The notes beneath the pieces were generated by a model. The model was not told the origin of the DNA. It searched no databases and was given only the letters and a program-made list of their open reading frames with translations. Positions 21,606-32,770 of a DNA stretch of 64,000 nucleotides are shown piece by piece. A program made the position numbers and the translations under genes. The first letter of the stretch is position 1. Each line of letters opens with the position of its first letter. This stretch comes from Acholoe squamosa (taxonomy: Eukaryota > Annelida > Polychaeta > Phyllodocida > Polynoidae). The stretch is from the NCBI GenBank assembly GCA_949317995.1, contig OX439046.1, positions 57,949,774-58,013,773 of the forward strand, written 5' to 3'.

Positions 21606-21822
21606 GGGCGTGTCTTTTTTTCGCCATGTGCGCTGTCGCTGTCCGCTGCTGGGCGACGAGGTGTAGATCTAGTCTAACACGGTCAGGGCGCATCTTTTTT
21701 TGCCATGTGCTGTAGCTGTCCGCTGCTGGGCGACGAGGTGTAGATCTAGTCTAACACGGTCAGGGCGCATCTTTTTTTGCCATGTGCTGTAGCTGTCTGC
21801 TGCCCAGTGACGAGGTGTCTTA
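21606..21822. repeat. 77-80-bp tandem repeat, about 2.8 copies
   Basis: Units start at 21606, 21686 and 21763 with GGGCG(T/C)(G/A)TCTTTTTTT. They contain GCCATGTGC, CTGTCCGCTGCTGGGCGACG and AGATCTAGTCTAACACGG. Units 2 and 3 are almost identical over their shared part, so the expansion is recent. A diverged relative follows near 21895-21935. Confidence 0.88.
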
Positions 21823-22050
21823 TACACAAACATAACCGCAACACGCATTCAAAGCTACTTTATCACCTTGTGCCGCTGTCAAGCCGAGCCAAGATGGGCG
21901 CTGTTGCTCTCCGCTGCCGGGCGATGAGGTGTATGTACCTGTACACACACTATGGCTCGGTTCGAGTCCTGGGGAGGGGGAATAATTTTTTTTTCAACTT
22001 AATTTATTGGTATTCTATTGATTATTTATTGGTTTCGTGGTATAAAATAA

Positions 22051-22170
22051 GTAGTTAATGGATAATTCATGACTCGTGTGTGTTAGCAAAGGCTAATTAC
22101 ACTCAGCCTATGGCCTTGTGTAATTATCCTTCACTAACACACACTCGTCATGAATTATCCATTGAGTACT
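22051..22170. repeat. Hairpin element with GC-containing loop (copy B)
   Basis: AGTAGTTAATGGATAATTCA plus TGACTCGTGTGTGTTAGCAA and onward pairs with GTGTAATTATCCTTCACTAA plus CACACACTCGTCATGAATTA plus TCCATTGAGTACT: arms of about 52 bases, nearly perfect, around a short loop containing CAGCCTATGGCC. Confidence 0.9.
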
Positions 22171-22420
22171 TGTTCAATAATGCATGCTGATTATCAGAAA
22201 AAAAAACACTGTAGAGGCCAGAATCGTGAGATAAACAACAGTAATACACTGTGTAATCATTTCTATGTGCAATAAATTGCAAATAATCATAAACCTGTTA
22301 TTTTTCCTAGCTCAGTCGATGCCATCCCAAGATCTCTTCCTCCATCAATCAAATTCATACTCTTATAATTTCTTGCAACAGTGTGATCTGATCTGAATGT
22401 ATACATGTAGTGAGCCACAC

Positions 22421-22606
22421 CTACAGAACTGTGGTCATGAAAAAATGTCCCCTTAAGGCAAGATCTCTTTGAAGCTGTTTGCTCGCGTTCTGTGATAAAA
22501 CCACTTTGGCTTCAGGGCTGGGAGTTTTCAAGGCCATGTTGATGATGTTAAAGAGGCTGAAGGGCTCATCTTGCAGTGCATCAGCTAAAGAAATGTTTTC
22601 CATCAT
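22421..22606 (-). repeat. About 160-bp block present five times; this copy has an open frame
   Basis: Copies are near 22421-22606, 24465-24605, 36715-36900, 38325-38480 and 46925-47070. This copy reads openly on the minus strand for 61 residues (starting MMENISLADALQDEPFSL), with a protein-like composition; the others are interrupted. No domain is recognised and no conserved splice sites flank it. It could be an old duplicated exon or part of a repeat. Confidence 0.4.
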
Positions 22607-23565
22607 TAAGATGTGTTTAATGAAGTAATGGTTGTCACATTAGTCCAGCAAGGAGGTATTATAGTTTAAGGAATTGTTTTCTGAGAGAGTGGCATTGTCC
22701 TGTTGATAACATTGGAATGATGATGGAATCAATAACTAATACACACACAATCAATTTGGTGCGATGGAATATGTGTTGTCATCCTTCAAATTGATTTTAA
22801 TGTATACTACATGAGCAGTCATGCCTCAATGAAAGGATGAGTCCATGAAACGAGGTTACTGTCTTCTTTATGGTTCTGATATAACAATATTATCTATCTG
22901 CAACTGTTGATTCCACTAAGTGTAGGCAAACATTTCTAATTTCTATGAGGAGCATGATTATTTGTCGTGTAGGAAGAGAGGCAAGTATGAATCAACAATC
23001 AAATAATTTCTATGTATCAACATCTTCCTAGCCAAGATATGGCAATTCGAAAACATACTATGATACAGTTATGCACATAGAATCCCACATGAATGTTAGG
23101 TAATGCATGCATAGATCCTTCCTATCCCCCTCATAGCATTTAATCAATATGAAGATGGGAAGCTTGTCTGCTCATTCCAGAAAACACTGAAATCTGTACC
23201 TTATACAGGGGATACCAGACAAATACATAAGCTATCTGACTCCATCTCCTTTCGCTGCATGTATCCCTTTATACTTCCTCATATCTACATAAGGCTATGC
23301 CTATACTCTATCTGTGTATTTCCTAATCACCACTGTATCCCTAATATATCAATTGTCAGTCTAGTCATTATAGCTGCTTACAACAGATACAGTAATGGGT
23401 GAGGGCATATAGCCTGCATCCTTTATTTCTATGGAGAAAATGGATAAAAGACATGGATGCATAGTATGCAGCTCTCACATTTGTAATTGGTCATGGATTC
23501 TATTGCTTTGTATACATTGAATTGTTTACTAGGAATGAGCAAATGTTTTGACAAAAAAAAACTCT

Positions 23566-23567
<2 letters not shown>

Positions 23568-23613
<46 letters not shown>
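23568..23613. repeat. (TA)n microsatellite
   Basis: Uninterrupted alternating T and A for about 45 bases. Confidence 0.95.
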
Positions 23614-23615
<2 letters not shown>

Positions 23616-23650
23616 GTAACGCTGATGTGATAAGATGTGAACAATTAATA

Positions 23651-24002
23651 CAGAGGCGTAGGAAACAAATCATCATCATTGGGGGGGCCCGGCGAGGGCG
23701 CCATCACGACCACCTTGAATTGTTGGCTGATGTGTGATGGTGTCTATATATATGCATATTTAGAATTCATATAGAAAAGTGATTTTTGGAAAAAAAATTG
23801 GATCTGACTTTAGGCTCAGACCCCCATTCTCCCTATGACATCAGTATAATAATCTAATTTCAGATGTAAAGTTTTAGCTTCTTTTCCATTGTGTTTATGA
23901 GTTCTTGGAAAATATTGGGGGGGCCCAGACATACTCAGGCCCCACCTCCTTCATGATGGGGGGGCCCAGGCCCCCCTGGCCCCTCCTTTTCCTACGTCCC
24001 TG
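23651..24002. mobile_element. 352-bp MITE with TA target duplication
   Basis: Inverted ends CAGAGGCGTAGGAAA and (reverse) CAGGGACGTAGGAAAAGG are flanked by TA on both sides (23649-23650, 24003-24004). Subterminal G-runs (GGGGGGGCCC) occur in inverted orientation near both ends. No coding sequence. Non-autonomous; TA duplications fit a Tc1/mariner-like helper, but the family is not certain. The unit-2 paralogue lacks it, so it inserted after the duplication. Confidence 0.75.
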
Positions 24003-24211
24003 TAATACCATAACTAACTGGGCCTCTATTCCTTGAATGAGCCATACAAACTCTGTGTAAGATCGGGTGAATAAGGCCTTGTAGACTATAGGTATAATTG
24101 ACATAGTGAGAGCTCAAGACATGTTTTTACATATAATTTAAACATCGATGGCAGACTTCTATAACTTGTTGTGTTAGCAGAATCAGACTCTCACTACAAT
24201 CACTGAACCAC

Positions 24212-24322
24212 CCGAGCAGAAATGCTCGGGACCCTAATCACCCAATCTAAGGAATTCCAATAAGCCATGCTTCCAATTCTGAAGTCCTTATGCTACATCA
24301 TAAGCCACAATTGTAAATGGGC
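24212..24322 (+). repeat. Small hairpin plus dispersed repeat shared with 18708-18790
   Basis: A perfect 8-bp stem with a GAAA loop (CCCGAGCAGAAATGCTCGGG) is joined to the GGACCCTAATCACCC repeat. In the paralogous segment near 38305 the hairpin and repeat are absent, which suggests insertion here. Confidence 0.65.
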
Positions 24323-25110
24323 TATAAGTACCCCTGTTGTAGCTAAAGCAAAATGCACTTCTGGTCATCGGTTTTATACCTCGAGCAGGTACAGCTGTAC
24401 TTCAGAATAAAAAGTACTGTATTGTAATACCCATGTGGCAGGCGGACAATGAAGGACTAATGGAGCTCTTTGTCGATGTTCTGTAATAAAGCCACTTTGA
24501 CCTCAAGGGTTGTCATATTTAAGGACATGGTGATATTACTCAGGGAGACAGGAGGCCTCATCTTGTGGTGCACCAGATTAGGCTAACAAGATGCTTTCCT
24601 TCCTTAAGATGTCATTAATTTGGGGAAAACTGCAAATAAGCCAAGTGCAGGGATGTGTGTGTGGAGTTTATCATTTCATGTCATAATTTAATGATTTCTA
24701 CTCCTTGGAAGTTTACAGAGCAAATATTTCATTTTACAATATGCATGATAGTCTAAAATTGTGATAGCCTCAGACAGAATCATATTCCACTGAAGAGATA
24801 CATAAAAATACACATTACCTTTGCCATTTTGGCGACCATCTGGGTGTTGTCATTTCTAAATCTATCCGTATTTCAGGTGTACACATCCTTGCTGATTTGT
24901 CACATAATGGTGCATGCATGCATATGGAAGATGTATACAACAGTGTGGTGAAACCCCTCATCCTGTAACTTCAGACGTACGAGGAGGGAGTAATGCAATT
25001 GTTAGTAGCTGTTGTGTTGAGGGAACATTCTATTAAAGAAAGGTACATTAAATTGGTGTTGAGGTCTTGAAAAGAGATAAAGAGAATGAGACAGCAGACC
25101 AAAAATGAAG

Positions 25111-25114
25111 AGGC

Positions 25115-25149
<35 letters not shown>

Positions 25150-25150
25150 T

Positions 25151-25189
<39 letters not shown>

Positions 25190-25212
25190 CAGACAGACAG
25201 ACAGACAGACAA
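25111..25212. repeat. (GA)n / (GACA)n microsatellite
   Basis: GA runs interrupted by AAAG, ATAGAC and ACAGAGAC, ending in five GACA units. The serine/leucine frames on the other strand are artefacts of this run. Confidence 0.95.
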
Positions 25213-26739
25213 AGAGGAGGGTTAGCACCTGTGATAAATCGGGGCAACTAAGTACATGTTCATAATAATGAATATGTCATCTGTACTTTCATGTGGCCAT
25301 CTGACCGTGATTCCCTCAAGTATTGATATGTTGTATGCCCCAGCATAAAACGATCTTGGTTCCACTTGAGTTGACATGTAAGCAATTGATATGAGAAGAA
25401 GTGGTAATTTATGTTAAAATCTCATGGGCCCCTTTCAACCTGATCCCTACTGAATGTTTAGGATGTGAAAGTTGAATTTAACTAGGAAGGGGCCTGAATA
25501 AGCTATGATTTGTGCTTGTCAGTTCAAGAACAGTGGAATGGGTCATATGGAAAACAACCTTTAACACCCTTAAGTGTTAGTACCACTTCCGAAAATTTGG
25601 CAAATTTTCACTTCTCTGACAATTAATAAGATATCAAAAACATAGATCAAAAACCGGTCAGATTTATGCTAAGCCAACCGATTTATGTCTTTGGAACCAG
25701 CGCTTTACCATGGTACTAAAAATGTTTCACACTTGGGCATGTGTTGGCCTTGGAGTCATAATCAGCTCAACTTCACAGTGCTTTCTTTCTGGAGAGATGA
25801 CACTTCCTCACCTCCATCTTGTTTCTTTATTGTTTTGCACTTTCACTTTTGAAGTACCTGACATGCTGAAACCCATCCCTATGCCCTTTGGACAAAGTTC
25901 AGATATTATGTTCCAGATGTAACTAAATCAAACCAGCCACCAGGAGAATGGCTCCAATACTCTATAGTGTATTTCATGTGAATAGATATAACATTGAATG
26001 GCCGATCACCATACACCCAATTGCATAACATGTCTCTATTCACATGGCTGGTCACATGACTTATTTTGATACTAAATCAGGTGAATTTAAGCACTTTTTA
26101 TATCAAAATTACATGGACAAAATACAGAACTAAACTTCCATGGCCACAATGTACACCTTCCATTGCTTAGTTATGTGTATTTATTCTACTTGAATTATGA
26201 TAGTAAGGACTCCTTCAAGAAAGAACATCGTCATTGAGAGTGCAACCAATCGTGATTTATTCCTGATATATTTCACCGGAATGCCTGTGGGAAAAAACCC
26301 CTATGTCCCCTCTCTCTCATTTGCTGAGGAAGCTGTCCAATATCAATTTTGAATCTTTATAGAAATTTATAAATCTTTCATATTGTGTCCATCTGGTGTA
26401 CAAAGCTCAATTTGCTGAAGGGGAACAAACATCATGTTTAGCCCAGCTTTTATGACACCAACAAATCTTTTTATATTGTAGCAGACAGAGTTTGACTTTT
26501 CTGGTGGATCAGCCTTAAAGGGCTTGTTGTTCGGTGACAAAGTTACTACCCAGTAGATCCTGCTGTATGCACAGCAGGGGTATTTATAGCCCATTTACAG
26601 GATCACCACCCAATGCTTTTATAAACGTTGGGGGGACCGGGTAACTCAGCGCTTGGGCAGCTTTGATATAGATTCACTTCAACCTGCTAATACTGTGTGC
26701 CATGGAAACAGGGGCCCCTCCATTGATATCCTGTTAGCT

Positions 26740-26850
26740 TGGATGGTTCAACCTGGTTGGCCCAAAGACCCAGGTTCATTTTCTGGTTATCCTAGACGTT
26801 TTCACCGGCCTCTACAATATCATAACCCTTGGAGTCAAAGTGTTTCTTCA
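26740..26850 (+). repeat. Degraded tRNA-derived SINE (copy 1)
   Basis: B-box-like CCAGGTTCATTTTCTGGTTA, followed by the shared body AGACGTTTTCACCGGCCTCT then ACAATATCATAACCC. The same B-box-plus-body arrangement is at 49480-49590 and 49960-50080. Confidence 0.5.
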
Positions 26851-27227
26851 GCACAACATTAAAGACCTTCAAAGTAACAGCTTCAAGATCATGTTACTGA
26901 GAGGAATGTACTTTGCGTTACCTCAGGATCAAAATTAGAATTTCTGAATTGTTCACAACAGTCCCCCAACACATGATAGGTTGAAAACGAATGAAAGATG
27001 TTTGAAGTTCAGGTAAGACTTTGTATGGCATTAATATTTAACCTAATAGGTGCATGGTGTGCATTTAGCCAGGGAGAAGGGAAGGGGGTGTGATAGGTTT
27101 CACATCCGTCCATATCTTGATAGGTGTAACACACGTCTTGTCTATGAGAGTAGCTGTCTATATATAAGCCACAGCTCCTATACATGTCTGTCTTATTACT
27201 ATCCCGCCTCAAATATTTCTTTTCCAG

Positions 27228-27306
27228 ACATATCCGCTACAGAGGTTCCTAAGGTTCCTTCCAAATGACTTTCAAATCAATGCTTTGGGAGAATAAGGCA
27301 AATAAA
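27228..27306 (+). CDS. Possible 3'-terminal exon (very tentative)
   Basis: A good acceptor, AATATTTCTTTTCCAG, ends at 27227. The following frame reads TYPLQRFLRFLPNDFQINAL, GE and stop (27294-27296), and an AATAAA lies at 27301-27306. The unit-3 paralogue lacks the exon-like part. No upstream exon is recognised and the peptide matches nothing I know, so chance is likely. Confidence 0.15.
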
Positions 27307-27599
27307 GGAGCATCTTTAATGAATTAAGTCTTACTGACAGATGAGGTCCTTGAATCCATGCTAGATAATGTTGAGGTGCAGATAATTCACATGCAGGGAC
27401 AGTTATATGGTATGTTTCCAATAGGTCAATTTGCTGCCCTGTTAAAGGATTCATTGAAATATTTCTGAAATGTATCTGGCTGTCTGACCTTAGCTGATGC
27501 ATCTTCACCAAGTTTAGTACTGCACTCTTTATGGCCTCAGTTATAGATATAGGGTCATGGCCATTTCTAGCCCTGAACACAGCATGGTAATGGGGCTGT

Positions 27600-28735
27600 T
27601 GGCAAATCTAAGGATAATTTTAAAGTGATATGAAAAGTGTCTTTTTCACTATTTCCCACTACATCTACAATTTTGATAACATCACTATGTGAAAGACACA
27701 CCTTGATTTAACCATGAACAGACTTAGCATGACGAATTAACCCTTTGGCTTTAGACAATAGCAGAAAACCGCGCTTTATTTCCTTGAGATTTTACTGATT
27801 TTGGCCAAAAATCGGCCCATTTTAGACCCTTCATTTCACTTTAAACCTGTGTAAAATTTTGTTTAATGCTCAGATCATGATAAGAATTTTTACTCTTAAG
27901 TTTGGCTGAACTGTACCAAACAATAACAACCATTTTTGTTAAATTTTCATTACTGATATCTGCTCTTGTCATGCCATCAAAAATCGGTGAAAATCGGCCG
28001 TTAACAACCGTTTTGAGGAAACTAGACAGGGCTGTTTTTGGCCGATTTAAGGTCTAAAGGGTTAAAGTATATATGTGAAGTAAATCATGGATTTTGTCAC
28101 CACATGAGCAGAAAAAGTAGCTTTAGGCACACTGAAATGCATTTCCAATTTTTGTGTTTAATTTCCTAAACAAAACTCTTAGTCCATGTAAAAGTTCAAA
28201 CCCTTTTCTACAAGAAAATATTGAAATATCTAAGATATTTTCCCTCAGCGTCAAGAAATTCAACATTTTCTGACCTTGAGCATGCTTAAATGTGGTTTCC
28301 CTGACCAGTGAACCTGGGCTGGATTAGCTATACACCTACAGTGTGAGAATACTGCAGCCCCTCCTCCCTCCCCCATCCCTATGAGCACAGCAAAAATCAC
28401 ACCTCCTAGTGTTTCCCTACACTCACGATACACTTGGGGTGGCCATGCTCCAGTGATCAGGGGATAGGGGTAGGTTCAGAAATGGCCCTGGGTATACTTC
28501 CAATGCTATAGATATGTTCATGTTGATATTCGTGAGTACAAGATATGTTCCAACTCTGGGGAATCTTTACAGCCTCGTCTCCAACCTGTTCACGCATCAA
28601 CCCATTGAGTTGGAACATTTTAGGATAGTTTCTCTATCTGAATCAATCAGCAATCCATTATACTCATCAAATAATGTATAGATATCCTGCCCAACTTTGG
28701 CATAGCCCTGGCTGTGGCAACGAGCTGGAGTTTCG
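27600..28735. other. Non-coding DNA, nothing recognised
   Basis: AT-rich, no element identified. Around 27780-28060 the repeated words TTTTGGCC, AATCGGCC and AAATCGG in both orientations suggest a small degraded inverted repeat. Confidence 0.4.
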
Positions 28736-28739
28736 TTAA

Positions 28740-28968
28740 GCTAGATGGTGACAAAACTGCAAGATACTGACAAAAATGTATAGGTTTGTTAGCATCTCGC
28801 AACCATCAGGCTAGATACCGACAAAACTGCGATATACCGACAAAACATGTCCAGATGGTGACAAAAGTGGCTTTTGTCACCATCTCGCAATGCAATCAGG
28901 CTAGATGGTGACAAAATCGACAAAATGTCGCAAAACCCCTGTTTTTGTCTTTAAAACCTATGTTCTAT
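28740..28968 (+). repeat. Left TIR of fold-back element
   Basis: Inverted copy at 30167-30395. It contains nested GCTAGATGGTGACAAAA words at the tip and again near 28899-28916, plus an internal small palindrome around GACAAAAGTGGCTTTTGTC. Confidence 0.9.
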
Positions 28969-30166
28969 TTTTGGGCAATTGTCATCTAAAATTTATGCTA
29001 CAAAACTGCGAGGTACTGAAAAAACTGCTTTTTTACTAGTTTCCCACTAAGCTTTGTGTGAAAAATAGGTGGGAAACTGACAAAGCCATTTTTGGCCAAT
29101 TAAAAACTAAAAATTTAGGTGAGAAAGGTGCAAGGTACAAAAACCATTTTTTATCAATTTGTCCTAAATTCTGTATGAAAAAATGGTGAGTTAGTGACAA
29201 AACCTATTTTGGCTAATTAAAACCTAAAAGCCAACAATGGTTTTTGTCACCAAATCACCATTTTTTCACTCTCAACTTAGAGGGAAATTGATAAAAAAAG
29301 GTTTTTGACATTTTACCTAATTTTTTAGTTTAAAATTGCCAAAAATGGCTTTTGTCAGTATCTCACCATTTTTTCACACATAATTTAGTAGCAAATTTGT
29401 AAAATAAAAAAAAAGTTTTTTTTCGCTATCTCGCAGTTATCTTCCTGAAACTTTTAGTTGTAAATTGGCTAAAATTCGTTTTTGTCACTGTCTCACCATT
29501 TTTTCACACATATTTTAGTGGTAAATTAATAAAAAAAAAAAGGTTTTTGTCGTTATCTTGCAGCTTTCCTACCTAAATTTCTAGTTTCAAATTGCCCAAA
29601 AATATTTTTTGCCAGTATCTAACCATTTTTTCATACACAATTGAGGGCAAATTTATAAGAAAATGGTTTTTGGTACTGTCTCACAGTTTTCTCACTAAAA
29701 CTTTTAGTTGTGAATAGCAAAATTGGTTTTTGTCACCATCTCATCATTTTTTCACACAAATTTTAGTAGCAAATTGATAAAAAATAGTTTTTGTCACTAT
29801 CTCGCACCTTTCTTACCTAAATTTTTCATATATTTTAGTTTTAAATTTGGCAAAATAGCTTTTGTCACTATCCCACCTATTTTTCACACATAGCTTAGTG
29901 GGAAAATAGTAAAAAGGTGGTTTTTGTCAGTATCTTGCAGTTTTGTAGCATAGGTTTAAGATGAAAATTGCCCAAAAATTGTTGTTGTCAGTACCCCACC
30001 ATTATTTCATGCTAAAAAGTGGTTTTTGTCACTGTCCTGCAGTTTTGTTACACAAATTTCTAGATGAAAATTGCCAAAAAGTGGCTTCTGTCACTATCTC
30101 ACAGTATTGTGCCGCATATATAAGTCTCCCCTTACCTTCTCAAGAGATGCCCATCCCGTTTCGTGC

Positions 30167-30395
30167 ATAGAACATAGGTTTCAAAGACAAAAATAAGGGT
30201 TTTGTGATATTTTGTCGATTTTGTCACCATCTAGCCTGATTGCATTGCGAGATGGTGACAAGAGCCACTTTTGTCACCATCTGGACATGTTTTGTCGGTA
30301 TCTTGCAGTTTTGCCGGTATCTAGCCTGATGGTTGCGAGATGCTAACAAACCTATACATTTTTGTCAGTATCTCGCAGTTTTGTCACCATCTAGC
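30167..30395 (-). repeat. Right TIR of fold-back element
   Basis: Reverse complement of 28740-28968 with about 10 differences, roughly 95-96 percent identity by eye, so this copy is fairly young. Confidence 0.9.
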
Positions 30396-31159
30396 TTAAC
30401 AAGGTTCTTCTTATTCTGTAAATGAATATATACATTATATTATATCCAAAAAGCTACATCCCTCTATCTGAAACTACTGTCTGAATAGATAATGGAAGCA
30501 ACTCCTCTATTTCAGCCCTGAACGGAACTTGCAACAATGGCTATAGAACGGGTTAGCACAACTCATCATACATTCATTTTCATTTTACTGTAGAGGGAAC
30601 TAATGGATCATCATCTCATTCTCAAATGGTTATGTGAAATGTGACTGAATTAGGGTTGAAATTATCATCTTGACTATCTGGCAACTTTCAAAAGAGGGAT
30701 GAGTGGGATGTGTCCCTCTCACCTCCAGCCAACCTCAAAAGAGGTCAAACTGAGAGTTAAAGCTAAATAATGGCCAGAAATGCCCTTACTTATTGCCTAT
30801 TTTCCATATACATTAATAAAGAAAAGGAATTTTCTCTAAAACAAGTTAATTTTTAGATGAGATACCATATCAACCCAGTATTCAACAGGAGCCAATTCTT
30901 GGGTATTTATGCATTACGTGCAAGTGACAATGCTAAAAAGTAGAAGGTCTTTATACCCAGATGTACTCTGATCCAATCTGATAAAAGGGGTCTATTTGGT
31001 AGACCAAAGACATCAAAGATGATAAAGATACACATAGGACAAGGAGTAATATTATATCCGTACATCTTGGTGACATATTGGGACTGATACAACTGTTCTA
31101 CATCATGTACCAATATAATTCCAAATAGTTGTATATCAGTAATGTGCTGCAAGGTCATT

Positions 31160-31355
31160 GAAATCCTCATCCCAAAGATGCAAGAGATCTGTCATTATTT
31201 TGACAGAGATTTCTTGTACATTTGTGTACCTCAATGCTGGCACCAGTGGCTTCTTGTTAAAAGTACACTGGTTCATTACAATACAATTATGGTTGTTCAC
31301 TGTTCACTTTTATGAGGGTCCCTGGTAGATTTAACAGTTATTTTTTTATAGTGTG
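31160..31355 (+). repeat. Dispersed repeat family R1, copy 2
   Basis: Matches the other two copies over ACAGAGATTTCTTGTAC, GGTTCATT, GAGGGTCCCTGGTAGATTTA and ACAGTTATTT. More diverged than the other two. Confidence 0.6.
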
Positions 31356-32692
31356 ACCAATGCATCAAACTGGAGAGATGGGCAACATGCTATCTAATTT
31401 GAAGGCATGAGTGAGCAAGCTGCCAGATCGGCCTGCAGCTGAAGGCAATGGAATAGTATTAATTGATGGTATTTTTGCTCCATGATCAATTTCTCTCAAA
31501 ACCAGATGCTACATATCAAGTCTCTGGGCAATTTCCCATCTAATTCTCACAGACAGAGAAGAAGGTTTTGCAGCTTTAATAGCCAAATACCAAAGGACCG
31601 TCAGATCTAATATTTCACTTACGGTGTCTATCATTACTACCGCCACCGAAGTGATATTAGTGTTGGACAGATCCCAGCAAATTGTCGTCATCTGTCACCA
31701 TGATTGGTCATCAATGGTGACTCCTTTTTGAGTGATAACTCATCTTTCGCCACTGTTTGTTAGACTCACGTGGCATAGCAATTGCTATTGCTGGTGATCT
31801 TGTGCTATAACAACATCGTGTTCCATCTAGCAACATGTGTGATCCACTTCACATGGGTTGACGAGGACTCACGGCAATTTGCTGGGATATGTCTTTGGTA
31901 CTGTTAAGGACCTATGTTTGTACACTCTGTGATAATTATGTTAGCTCCCTCAAAATACCAACCATTATGCCATAGCCAATTTCATGTCAAAACTAGAGTC
32001 CAGCCTCTATTAGAAATGGATATAAGACACTGGCAGTTGACAGCATATACCCATCCAATACACATTGGCCTTAATGTGTAGCTTAACCCTAAGGGTTTGA
32101 CATTTTGCTGCAAGAAAGAAAATTGCAGTCCACTGTCCTCTAATGAAGTACACTTTTTCCAATTATTGATTACATGTTTTAAAGATACAGCATCTTATGG
32201 TAACTTCCTAATGTTTCCTCCTAAGGACTGCTTTCCAAGTCCCTCTCTCAGGTGACAGACATATTGGGTAACCTGAGCCTATGCCCTCCTACATTGATGT
32301 ATTGAACTTGCATAGCTAACAACTCTACCTTTCTATGACAGCTCTCTTTCACCACCTGCCTTCACTTGTTCTCTACTTCCCCTGCCTTTTCAACAAATTC
32401 TTTTTTATCTGTACCTGTGCCTTATTTTGTTAGCACCACCCATGCAGGTCCCTCTGTTTGCTCCACTGAGAGCTGCGTGCTTTGCCTCTTGAGACAACCA
32501 TGAGGAATCCTGAGCAATACTTTTAGTTTGGTTGCATCTTTTACTGCCAAATATTACTTCTATAAGATATGATTATGGCATTGCCCTATAGCAATTGATT
32601 TTCTATTTTAGAAGTGAGTTGTGATAAATGTTTCATAGCTTGCTCTAGCCAAGGCAGGTAGACTAGTCTACCGTTCTCGCTGTAGCTTCTTC

Positions 32693-32770
32693 AATTGGCA
32701 GGATGAAATTAATTGTAGGCATGAGGACTTTAATTGGCAGGATGAAATTAATTGTAAGCATGAGGACTTC
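32693..32770 (+). repeat. 39-bp tandem duplication
   Basis: AATTGGCAGGATGAAATTAA begins at 32693 and again at 32732; the copies differ by one or two bases. The paralogous place near 55690 has a single, shorter version. Confidence 0.9.

Larger units (their letters stand above)
21236..22170 (-). mobile_element. Composite hairpin / tRNA-like / SINE module, copy 1
   Basis: Read on the minus strand it contains a large hairpin (22051-22170), CTACTTATTTTATACCACGA, an AT-rich linker, a B-box-like region near 21957-21971, a 77-80-bp tandem array (21606-21822), a tRNA-like head (21437-21515) and a tail with GCGTGCGGTTATCC that ends near TATACCACGA at 21251-21262. The same order, reversed, is at 38660-39545. 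TATACCACGA occurs inverted at both ends of the part between hairpin and tail, so it may be a terminal inverted repeat. Confidence 0.65.
28740..30395. mobile_element. 1.66-kb fold-back DNA element with 229-bp TIRs and TTAA flanks
   Basis: TIRs at 28740-28968 and 30167-30395 begin GCTAGATGGTGACAAAACTG and match with about 10 differences over 229 bases. TTAA lies directly outside both ends (28736-28739, 30396-30399), the target choice known for piggyBac-type transposases. The interior is a chain of diverged modules ending in TTTTGTCA(C/G)TATCTCGCAG-like words. These run in reverse orientation left of about 29225 and forward orientation right of it, so most of the element can fold on itself. No transposase frame; non-autonomous. 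The ends lack the CCC typical of piggyBac, so the family is unproven. Confidence 0.85.

Noticed and set aside
24971-25247. Ser/Leu-rich minus-strand frames
   Set aside because: Translation of the GA/GACA microsatellite.
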